Origin: Gymnothorax reevesii
Lineage: Eukaryota; Chordata; Actinopteri; Anguilliformes; Muraenidae
Direction of reading: 5' to 3'
Length of the DNA: 64,000 nucleotides
Assembly: GCA_029721435.1 (NCBI GenBank)
Contig: CM056577.1
Coordinates: 112,590,219-112,654,218 of the forward strand
In this document: positions 32,901-45,000 of the stretch, piece after piece
How positions within the stretch are numbered: the first letter of the stretch is position 1
How the letters are laid out: each line of letters starts with the position of its first letter
Position numbers and translations under genes: made by a program
The notes under the pieces: generated by a model
Told to the model about the DNA's origin: nothing
The model's input: the letters and a program-made list of their open reading frames with translations, nothing else
Databases searched by the model: none

Positions 32901-35900
32901 GAGTATTCTCATAAAGTGCACTGGATTTTTTTCAAGGCCGAGAGACACAGAATATTATGGCCCCCCCCCCCACCATTCATGCACTGCATTCATATTTTTT
33001 GGTCTTGTTTCCAGGACATTTTTATCCATCCATTATGTAATTTGCTTATCCCTGGGCAGGTTCATGGGGAGCTGAGCATAAGAGTGTGGAAGAGGCCAAA
33101 CACACCCTGGACAGTTCAACAGTCCATCACAGGGATCACACACCATTCAATCATACACTGATAACTAAATTGCCAATAGGTATAGTTATCTTGTCTCCCT
33201 GAAACATTCCGGATAAAATTTAATGGGGAATAAAATGAAGATGGGCTAAAAATGAAAGTGTGCATGATATTTGGTCGGCCATTGTTTTTCCTTAGCTTGA
33301 GTATTGTTTTTATAACTTAATTTCTTTTTGCAACAAAGATCCTTTAGATCTGAATTGAAATGATCTGTGTCTGCTGCCAAAGGGCGAAAGCAGAATACAG
33401 TCAGCGGGCCAGAAGCTCGTAATATAAAGTTGCCTGAACCCTTCATGCAGATGTTTCGTTCTCTCATTGATTTATAGACTTTTCCATCCGCCTTTCATGC
33501 CTTATGGCCAACTGACCAGTTCAGGCTGCAATAAAATACCAAAAACATCCATTATGTCTCATGAGTTGGAGGAATGTTCAGGTGGCTTTAACTCAAGATT
33601 TCTTGGGTTTCATTGACTTTTGCTCAGGTCTCGAGTATTAAGCACGAGGACCACAGACTCGGCCAAGACGGTGTCTCCAAACTACTGAACGATGTGCAGC
33701 TCATGAGGGGAAAGCAGGAAGCCATGGATTCCAAAATTAATGCTATGAAGCAGTAAGTAATAGATGAAGCCCTGTTGTGATATCGGTTATAAATATTGAG
33801 CTTTGTTTTATTCCCTCTTTTGGCTCAGGGACCCCTGTGCTTATTCAGTCTATGCTTTCATGACAGGCTTTTGTCCAAGAGATCTTGTGAAGCAGAATAT
33901 TATCGAAAAAGAAGGCCTTGCACGTAGTTGAGCATTTGTCATTCATTTGGAACTTTTCAGGAAAAATAAGTAGCTGTGGTCTCAACTTCCACTTGGGCAA
34001 TATTTTCAAAATGTCACCTGTTGTTGAAGAAGTAAGTCTTTTCTTCTGAACAACTTTTTTGATAGGTCACAGGTTATAAAAATTTGTGAAACAGATTATT
34101 TTAGGAGAGTTTGGGAGTAAAATATGTCACTAACACCCCAGATCCATGTTGAGATTACTTTGCCTATGATTGAGGGGTTTGCATGAGTAAATGGTCTCAA
34201 TGGCTTATAGTGTGTGCCAAAGGTTCTAGTCATCTAAACTACAGGTTTAAGGAATTATTTATCTAAATTATGGGTTTTAGAGTTTATTCATCTAAACTGC
34301 AGGTTCAAGGGTGCAGTCATCTAAACTACGGCTTTAAGGGTTTATTCATGTAAACAACTGGGTTAAGGGTCAGGTCATCGAAACTACTGGTTTAAGGGTT
34401 TAGTCATCTAGACTAGAGGTTAAGGGGTTTAGTCATCTAGACTCGAGGTTAAGGGGTTTAGTTATCTAGACTAGAGGTTTAGGGGTTTAGTCATCTGAAC
34501 ATTCAGGTTAGGGGGTGTAATCGTCTGAACTACGGGTTTACAGGTTTAGTAATTTAAACCACAGGTTCAAGTGTGTACTAAACTACAGCCTTAAGGGTTT
34601 AGTCATCTAATGGAACATTAGGGCTCAGGCGATGAGTGCCGTGGAATTCAAACCTCAGGGTTACTGTGTTGAATTTGAAAAGTAATGAGAATCAAAATAA
34701 ATATTCACAGTATTTAGTTTATCTTCTGCTTGGTAGCTACCTCACCAAAATCCATGGACTCTCAGCAGCTGCATTGTGCGTACTTTATTTTTGGAGTGAA
34801 ACAGGAGGAATGAAAGCGGAAACATGCTGTTATTGCTTCTGATTTAGGCCCCGTAGCATAATCCTTCATGGGGGCTACTTAAGCCTTGTTTATTCTACTG
34901 TTTTCCCTTTGAGGATTTCTGCTTCTATGGTTGCATGATAAAAATAGGAATAAGAAGTATGTGCGCTTCTCTTGGGAATCAGCAGGTCTGTGTAAACCAG
35001 TTTATTTAAAGCCGATGATAAGCTTTTGAATTCCAGCAGTGAATACGCAGTTGCTAGGCTCGTAGTCTGTCCTGGGATATCGGGAAATCAGTCTCCAGAT
35101 CTGCTCAGTGATTTAAAAGCTTTGCCTTTAAACACAGATGTACTGCATTGGCATGATGCATTTCCATGTATAAATTTGTAATGAAACAAGGCTCTGCAAG
35201 AAAAATGTTATTATTATTTTTTTTTTTAAGTTGTCTCAGTTGCCTGTTTTGGGATGTTATTGCATCTTCTATCCTGAAGGGAAGCCATGTATTTGTCTTC
35301 AGTTTATTACATAACCAAAGATCAGCTTGCGTGAAATGCTTTGCGAAAGCATTTCTGCGTAATTATATGAGCACTGCTGCTCTCCCTTGGAGCACTCTGT
35401 TTTTGAATGCACTCCCTAATCACAACTTTTAATTCCATTCAGTCTAAGCAAAACAACATTGCTCCGGGCAATTCAGATTCAATCCCTACTGAAGTATTGA
35501 ATTCCGGCTTAGTTCACTAGGTGTCCTTATCAGGATATCACTAATGCTGCTGTGATAATGGTCATAATGAATGTGATGGATTTAGAGACAGAAAAAAAGG
35601 AACCAGTATTTCTCATCATATACATCTGTAAATCAATAACCATAATCAATAACCATATTATGTAAGCCGCAGTAACACACTTACACACGCACGCACGCAC
35701 GCGCGCACACACACATGCGCGCACACTCACGCACATATATATATGTATGTATATGTATCTTTGTGAGGACATTACATTGACTTGCATTCATTTTTCCTGT
35801 GTCTCGACAGCCTTTCCCTAATCTTAACAATAAGCAATGTATGCCTAACCCAAATCCTTACCCTAACCTTAACTAATAAGTCACAATTTGCCTTTGTAGC

Positions 35901-35996
35901 TGTGAGAACCAGCCAAAATGTCCTCACTTCTCAAAAAAGACTTCATTTTGTTGCTTAAAAACTCATGCCGGTCTTCAGTACGTAGCAAGTACAAGA

Positions 35997-36039
<43 letters not shown>

Positions 36040-39000
36040 AGCAGTTCACACACGCATGAGCAGTGCACACAGACATGAGCAGTTGGCTTCTGTAGCTTTG
36101 ATTGATATCTGTTCACCTGATTCAGGCAATATTGATTTAGTCATCAGCATTATTCACCATCAGTCATCAGAAATCATAGTTCTTTATGCTCCAGTATTAC
36201 ACTGGAAGAGGGCTGTTATCTTTTGGTTACAGTTTTCAAGGCAAGTTGGCACAGTTTTGGTTTCCCTGTCTCTGGGAAAACCTGTGACCCAACTTAAAGT
36301 CCACTTAAACAATGAAATGGCCTTGAAGTTGGTCTTTTACAAAGAATGCCAACTAATGATAAAAAGAGAAAAACAAGTAACATGCAGACACCACATGATT
36401 GTACCATTGAAAAACTAGCGAGAAGCAGACATTACGTCATTGAACCATTGTGGTGTGAGAGGGTGGAAAAAAAACATATTTGGAAGATATTTCCTGCGAT
36501 GAACATATAAAAACTGGGTGTGAAGAGCAGAATGTTAGTTCTTCTTACGCAAAAAGAACTGCTTTATATTCATCAATATGCCTCAGTAAAGCGTAATTTT
36601 CAGAAGAATCAATCTATCTCCAATTGTTTGGAGGAACCTCATAATATGAAAATATTTCTGAGTGAAAACCATGACTTTGTCATATTTTCAGTGAGGGCTG
36701 TATCAGTTGTTCAGAAATGTACTTGAGAAGTTCAGCTCTTCATGCCTTGTCCCACATTGAGCAGCTGTGCTGTATACAGTCCAGTAAAATACTCATATTG
36801 TGGGGTTCAGTGGCTTAATGCGCAGTGTTTGGTAGTTGTTTTCAGTACCTTGCATCTTAATCAGAAATACTGCCAGGCTGGACCAAATCTGAGTCATAAC
36901 TTTTAAGTTTGAGAATTGGGGGGGGAACCTTTGCAGTCAAATTGGCCAACTTGGCTCATAAATTCATTTTTATTTATGAAACTAAAACAAATATTTCACC
37001 CCCCCAAAAAAAACATCAGAGAACACACATTCCACCTGTGTACCCCATCAGACGGAGCGTGTCAGAACTGTGTTACTTCAAGTGACTTGACGAGCAGTTC
37101 CCCCACAATGAAGAACATCTCAGTTTTCCTGTTGCTCTGCCCTCCAGCTGCCCCTTCATTGTGGATGACGGCCCTGCTGCTTTAAAGCAGGTTCCTCCCC
37201 CTCACTCCTTGAGCTGGGCAGTTAATTCATTGCTTTAATAATTTTTTTTAAACTAATTATTCATTTCCATTCTTTCAATCTAACACGGTAGCCTGGTTTG
37301 ATCTGTCTGCTTCTCATCATCTCTTCTTAATCATTAAAAGCTCCATATTTGTTTTGATTAGAAATGGCTTATTGTTAGTTGACCATACTCGGGAAGATAG
37401 GCTAATTCTGCCAAGGTGATGGTAGCTGTCCAACCTTGTTGGTAATTGGCTGATTTCAAAATGCAGTTTTCTTCCTGGAGGCATTTCCGATGACCCCTAA
37501 GGTTTGATGGCTCTACATCACATCAGGTAGGCATCATAGAAAAGATGAAAAGCAAGTTTGCCTGCTTGCCCCATGGTGGCAGTAACTTGTATTGCGATTA
37601 GAATTATCGCGATCAATTCATTGCCCAGCCATACTCTCTTCTTGATGATATTATTCTCTGAGGGAGCATTTTCATGTGCCTCAGTAAGAGGCCTGGCTGC
37701 TGAAAAATTCCAGTGCTCACACATTACATTCGTTAGTTACTGGCTGCTCCTGCTTGCACAACTGCTTGTCATGTTTGAGGTTTTTTTACGTCTGTCATTT
37801 CCCCTACCTGCGGTTTTTGTGAGGGACATGCACGGCCTCAATAATCTATTAGAGAAACCTGGTTTAGCTCCTTCTTGATGTAACAGACTGGTGTCTAGGG
37901 CTGAAATGTAGGTCTGTTAACCAGATTCCCATAGCCCCTCAACTTGGTTGCAGAGACCTAGCGAGGCGTTTACAGATTTCTCAAACCGGTTATTGTGAAT
38001 AATCGGGTTATTCAAATGCATGTAAAGGCACTGTGACCAGGATTAATCAGCACCTCTGTCACTCTGCAACATCACAGGAAAACGGATATGATTTTTTGAA
38101 ATGGTCGTTTATCTTGCATGTCAGTGGAGCGGGTGGTTTTTTTTTCGGTGTCATCGTGAAATCTGCATCTGGCTGTTCTCCGTCTAATATCTTTCGCTAG
38201 GCGCCTCGTTCATGAGAAGTCTAGAGCATGTTCAACTATTTTATGCAAAGTGGTTGAACAAAGTGTGCTGAGAGGAGGGAAAAACCAGACCTCAACTGGG
38301 TGTATCTATGTAGCAGTCATTTTTATACGCCCGTCATAAGACGGGACGTATTATGGAATCATGATGTCTGTCTGTCTGTCTGTGTCTGTCCATTGCTCGT
38401 GTTCACAATTACTCAGCCAATTCTCAATCGATTTCATCCAAATTCACACAGCATGATCATATCAGGTGGAAATTTGATGAGTTCGGAAATCAGCCTGATT
38501 GGATCACCCTTCTTTTCAAAATTAACCCTTTCATGCCCAGACATCGACAAAAAGACTCTGTCCGTTGCTTATGTTCACAATAAAATTCACACAGCATCAC
38601 CACATCAGGTGGAACTTTGAGTTCAGAAATCAGCCTGATTGGATCTCCCTTTTTCTCAAAATTAACCCTTTTTTAGCCCCGAAATCGACAAAAACAGTAC
38701 ACAAAGTAGGGCGACAGAATGAAGAAATTCGAAAGAGAGAAGCTAAAAAACATGCTGAGGCCAACAAACTAAGGACACAAAGTGAAGATGTACCTTCCCA
38801 TCAAACTGTTGCGTGAAGGGCGTATATTGCTGTCTCTGACTGCTCTTGTTTTATTGTGTCGCCTGCGAAGCATAGCGGCACATAGGGATCACTTTGTCCG
38901 GCGACTGTTTGTCTGTCCGTCTGTGTGTCTGTCCGGTAGTCACACTTTCAGTTGGTAGTCACACTTTCACATAAGTGCTTCGCAGGTGACACGTGTTCAC

Positions 39001-42000
39001 CTGAACACTGTAGTTTCTTTTTCTTTCAATTAACTTTGCTATCTGCCTGGGAAAATGTCAGTTCGGTTCATTCCCTGATTAGTTTGTTGCTACATTTTAC
39101 TTGTTGTTCTTCCATGAAGATTATTTTGATCTTTTCTATTGTTAACATGTTAACTTTGTTTTGCCTTTTGATTTAATAGAGCATTCCAGACTTATGGAGC
39201 CAGACAAGCCCAAATACTGTGCACCGCTAGTGACTAATGTAGAATGATGTGAGCTACCCGTTGGCTTAGAAATGGCTTGGGTTCTTCAATGAGAACATGG
39301 TTGTGTCGTTGAGGCCAGTCATTACAAATACATGGTTTTAAATAAGCGTGGTCGTGTATGCAGCATACGTTTGGCGTTAAGTCCAACAATTTGAAAGTGT
39401 TTTAACCCTTTTGCCCCTGCATACGAAAATTTCTGTATTGCGTTAATTGACTCCTCTGCCCGAATGAAGATTTTTCTGTTTTTCGATTGCCTTAGGGTCC
39501 TCAATCTTATCAACGAACAGCCGGTGAGGATGCTGGCATTCATTCCAACTTACACACCTGATTCGACTAATAAGGCTCTTCAGCAAAGATTGAAATTCAA
39601 ACTGATCATGTATCTCTGAATATTCGCTTTTGATACGAAAAATCTGCCATATTTTGCTGTGACTAAATGCATCCAACTTGTGCTGAAATGAATATGCAAC
39701 ATTTAATTTTACCATTTCGTACCATGATTTGCTATGAATAACTCAGAATTGAATAAAAATTGAGCATATCTGGTCTTAATTAACTTTGGCAGAGCAGTCA
39801 TGTTTGGTTTTGTAAAAAGCTGGGTGTCAAAGGGTTAAACTCCTTGATGAGTGCCCCTGTCAATGATTTTTCACTATAAAGAGTGACTGTGGCAGATTGT
39901 ACATTTATTTTAAACTGCGTGTACAGGTTCATGGCTTTTTTCTTTAAATTGGCTTGTTTGTGTCGGCCAGGGGGTGGTGCAGTGCATGCTGGGGGTGTTG
40001 TGATCGAACATATAAGCAAAACATTTAATCATCTCTTACTTTGATGCTGTTTATGGTTTATTTCACACTGGCAGCATCTTAGTCTGAATTCACTCACACC
40101 AGTGAACATGACAGGATTGAAGGAACAGAGCTCATTTAATTATCTCTTACAGTTACTTCTTCCTTTGCATATGGCACGCCCTTCCTTAGAGCATGTCTGG
40201 CTGCGGTCTGCTTTCTGTACAGGCCTTTTAGGCATTCTTAGGAATGCCTGTATGTTTATGAGAGGATTGCTGGGTGATACAGTTGGGGATCTCTAATGCT
40301 CATGAAAATTAGTTGACTATAGTTTAAAGCAGTTTTGTGTCAGTTGACTACACTGCCTGGAGCTTATCGGCAGCGAACAGTGTTCGCCTTGATTCTATCG
40401 AGTCTTGGGCGTCATTCTCTTCACTAGCTACAGTGCCCTCCCCCAGCTCGCTTTGAGATATTACTGAACTTATATTGGAAGTAACATAAAATATGCTGAG
40501 CACCATAATTCATTGGACAGCAGCACACTTTTATATTGTGGTTCTGTCCTCTAGAACTTCGTTAGAAAGGGTTCACTGACGATGAGGTTGACGTTGAGGC
40601 TGTCAGACTTTATTTGTGGGTGTTTTCATCCATATTAGTTGAATCGGCATGAAATTTCACCTTTGACCACCTTTTGTGGTATTTTACCTCACAAACAATT
40701 AGAATTTTTTTTATAATGCATAATTCAGCAAGCCATCTGTAAAGATAAAAATTACCTATGACAACATTTTTGAGATTGATTGCCTCTAACTAGGAAATGA
40801 GAGAATGCAATTTAGGACTGTGTAATTTGGATTTTTAGATCTGCTACAGTTTACCTCTTTCTGATTATTGCCGCCATTACATGAAAGAGCGAGAAGTTAT
40901 TTTTTTGTGCTTGCATCTTGTCGTACATCGTGGGATTGCTAGCTCATTAGCCACACCAGGATTTATGCTCTATGGCACCAAGTCATGTGTCGGTGAGCCA
41001 TGATCATACCAAACTGTACCAGCTTATGGAGGCAGCCCCTCCCCCCTGGAAGGGCGGCCATCTCTATAACCCTGGATTTGAGGTTGGATTTCCATTCTGT
41101 GATTGGACAAGTCGGCATGTCAGCAATGTCCTTTTTAGGGTCCTTTGGAAAACCACAAACCACAGAGAGCTGTCTCCCCCTCTTTTAAAATCCACACCTG
41201 TCCCTATAAACTCACCCCGACTGCACGGAGATATACTAGCCCAGTCGAATTGCACGTGGGGCCTTTCCAATTCCGCACCTTCCTTTGCAGGGCGTTATTT
41301 ATGGGAATCCAGCTTCAATAAAGAACTAAACCTGGCTGATGAGGTCCATTAAGAAAGATAAAAATTTTCTTTATCTGGGGCTCTTTGGGACTAAAAAGCT
41401 GTTCGACTGACTATCAATAACAAACAAAATTGCAAGAAGGCACTAGAACTTCTTGTTCAGTCTTAATCTGAGCCTCTTTTATTGGCTTATTTGAATGTTT
41501 CATTGGCTGTTTATGCTCACACAAGCTGGCTATGACTGCACACGCAACGAGTTGCATGGCGTCAAGGGACCAATTTCTGGACGGCCAGGTGGAGGGAGAA
41601 CCTTTTATAGACTGCAATAAAAGCCTGAATAAATAAGAACTGCTAAGATATTTCCATAGCCTTTAATTTGCCATTATAACTCCTCCAAAGTGTCCCTCAG
41701 ATCTTTTTGTTGCCAGTTCTGTAAAAACGGGAGGCAGGAATTATTAGTGAGGGGGCCGAAGATTAGAGGGGTCAGATTGGGACACATTTCACTGCATGAA
41801 GCTGAGCTCTCTTTCCGTCTTCTTTTTTTTTTTTTTTTTTTTCCTCCTTCTGTATGAAAGGGTTACTCCAGCCAATGCCCAAATCTTATTCAGCAGTCTC
41901 ATGTGTTGGTGTAATGTTTCGACTGTAGTCTTGAGATTTAAGTTGGCCGAAGGATTGTGATGTACCTGCCATTTTGAAGCCTAAATTTCAGAAAAATAAA

Positions 42001-45000
42001 GCGTAGCGAACTGGAGAAGGCCCTTGCCCCCCCTCCTTACATTTGGTGTCCAGGTCAGTGGTCTGAATTCTTCTGTCAGTTTGCATCCTTGAACTGAGAT
42101 GGTATTGCTGTGGTTGTTCTCATATTATCATTCGTTGTAGGTTTCAGGTCAGTAAAGTCTCCTCTCTTACCTTCTCCCTACAGTGAAAACGAGGCCCTTT
42201 GGAGGGAGGTGGCTTTACTACGGCAGAAACACGCCCAGCAACAGAAAGTCGTCAACAAGGTGGGCCCACAAGTTATCATTTGTTCAGCCAGCTCCACAGC
42301 AGATGCCTCAGTCCTTTAGCTCAGAACCTTTGAAGTGTAATTAGTGCCCCGAGTTGGCGAGCAACTGTGCTCGTTAGGGCCCCAGCTGTCTTAATAGTGA
42401 TTGAAATCAATCCTACTGACTCTTGTCTTGTTTCTGCAGCTCATCCAGTTTCTAATCACCCTGGTGCAGTCCAATCGAGCGCTCGTCGGGATGAAGAGGA
42501 AAATGTAGGATGTTTGAAGTGTATTCTGTATACCCATCCACTTTTATTGGTGGGGGTGGGATGGGGGATTTTGTTATTGCAGACCGAAGGAATTATGTGC
42601 AGAGTGTTACCTGCATTTCTAAATGAGCACCAGGCATTCTACCTGCATGTTTTATGGGTTTGTTAGCTGTAAGTCAGGACATTGGGGGGATTGCTGAGGG
42701 AATTATGGCAGCAAGAGAGTATTCCTGTTCACTCCTTTGCAGTTTTTTGTCTGTGGCAAAGCGATGCTTGTATAAGAAGTCTGAGCTCACATTCATTGCC
42801 AAATCTGTGACACTTATCTTTGCAAGGTAGTAGGATTATGTCCAAGGGTTTTATGGTGGTTGCTTCACTTTGGCTTTTCGCTACAGCACACTGTAGTTTC
42901 GCTACTACGTCCCAGTCCATTCGCTACTATAGATGAATGCAAGTTAAGTACATAAATATTACTCAAGAAACAGTAGTCACGTTATAAAAACCATTCACAT
43001 TACAGCTGAAAATATTTATCTGGGTTTTGACTGAATATGGACAGTCAGTGATTGATTCTGCAGCAAACATTCGTACACCCGAGTCCATTCGGTTTTCCAA
43101 CTTTTTGCTTCAGTTGTGCTCATAACAAATTCTGGAGAGAGAGTTTACTTACAAGCTCTCTTATAGCTTTGTTCCTTTATTAATTTCAAGTTTTCAAAGA
43201 AATGTGATTAAAAAAAATCTAGCGCGGGGAGTGGGGGTTCGAATTTACAAGCAGATGGCGAGAAGCCAAAGTTGCGAAATGAATGGGACACAGTAGCGAA
43301 AATACCGTGTTCAGTACTGAAAGTGCAGTAGTGAAAAGCTAAAGAAGCAAAGCAACCGGTTCCCTGTCCAAGGATGCCAGTGTATAGAAAAATGTGTAAA
43401 ATAAAATGGAGGGGTATGAGTGCGTGTTTTCTGTTTGGCAGCCCCCTCATGCTGAATGACAGCAGCTCGGCTCACTCCTTGCCCAAATTCAGTCGGCAGT
43501 ACTCACTGGAACACCTACAGGGTTCTCCCGCACTTTCGGTGAGTACACCTCTCATGCTCACTATGCAGTCTGTAGATTGATGGGTACAATGTGCTCAATT
43601 AGCTAACCCAATTCTGTCAAAAGGCCGAGTGGCAGCCTCTTAACTCCGATGCAAGGTCACGTGACCCTGTTTGCTTGTTTCCCCGAAGGCCTCCTCAGCA
43701 GCATACACAGGGGCAAGCATCTACCCCTCTGACTCGCCCGTGAACTCCGGCCCAATCATTTCCGACGTCACGGATCTAGCCCAGACGAGCCCCAGCAAAG
43801 TTGTGAGCGAGTGGACAGAAGACCGGTAATTGCACTACAACTGATCTGGGATCAGCTCACCTAGCCAACCTCCCATATCAGTTCCGGACAGAGAATGAAT
43901 GTTGGATTCTTGTGGGGTTTTCCAGTAACTTTTTGTCCCCGGGATCTTTCCTTGCCCTGCAGGTTTACTTGCTCGCCTGCGGCTTAAAAATGATGCAGTG
44001 GCTGAGAAGACAATGAAAAAAAAAATATATATTACTGGAAGTCAGTATGACTATTGCAGATGCAACCAAAATTCCGACAAAGTTGGAAGGAAGTTTAAAT
44101 TGTGAATAAAATCAAAATGCAATGACTTTCAGATCACATGAGCCAATATGTTGTTTGCAATAGAACATTGATAACATTTCAAATGTTGAAACTGAGACAT
44201 TTAACATTTTTATCCACAAAATGAGCTTATTTCAAATTTTCTGGCTGCAACAGGTCTCAAAAAAGTTGGGACACAGCAAAAAAGGGCTGAGAAAGCTATT
44301 AATATATAAGAGAATCGGCTGAAAGAATATTTAGCAAGCAATTAAGTTAACTGGCATCAGGTGTGTAACATGATTGACTATAAAAGGGATGTCTTAGAGA
44401 GGCTGAGTCTCTCGGAAGTAAAGATGGCCGGAGGCTCTCCAACCTGTGAAGGCTTGCGTAAACAAAATTGCGGAATACTTTAAAAACTGTGTTCCTCTAT
44501 GTCATGTTGCAAAGGCTTTGAAGGTCTCATCTACAGTGCATTAACATCATCAATATATTCAGAGAAACTGGAAAAATCTGTGCGTAAGGGATAAGGCTGA
44601 AGACCTTAAGTGGATGCCCGTGATCTTTGGGCCCTCAGACGTCACTGCATCACTGACCGGCATGATTCTGTCATTGACATTACTAAGTGGGCCCAGGAAT
44701 ACTACAAGAAATCACTGTCTGTAAACACAGTCCGCCGGGCCATCCACAGATGCCACCTAAAACTCTATCATGCAAAAAGGAAGCCACTGTTGAGCATGAT
44801 CCAGAAGCGCCACCGTGTTCTGTGGGCCAAGGCTCATTTAAAATGTGCTGTAGCAAAGTGTCCTGTGGTCAGACGAGTCCAAATTTTGACATTCTTATTG
44901 GAAATCATGGGTGTGGTGTCCTCCGGGCTAAAGAGGAGAAAGACCACCCCTCCTGTTATCATCGTTCAGTTAAAAAGCCAGCATCTCTGATGGTATGGGG

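Larger units (their letters stand above)
33753..42183 (+). other. hsf1: hsf1 intron 4, 8.4 kb
   Basis: Flanked by CA|gtaagt and ctacag|TGAAA. It holds the 32-bp minisatellite, CA repeats and several MITEs listed below. In 33760-34220, 34625-35680, 36040-38320 and 39840-40960 I recognise nothing beyond short shadow frames. Confidence 0.85.

Noticed and set aside
34225..34615. Interstitial telomere repeat
   Set aside because: TTAGGG-like strings are only part of a 32-bp unit; there is no run of TTAGGG.
35918..36418. 166-codon plus-strand open frame
   Set aside because: It runs through a (CA)n microsatellite (THTHTHTH) and lacks any domain. It is inside hsf1 intron 4.
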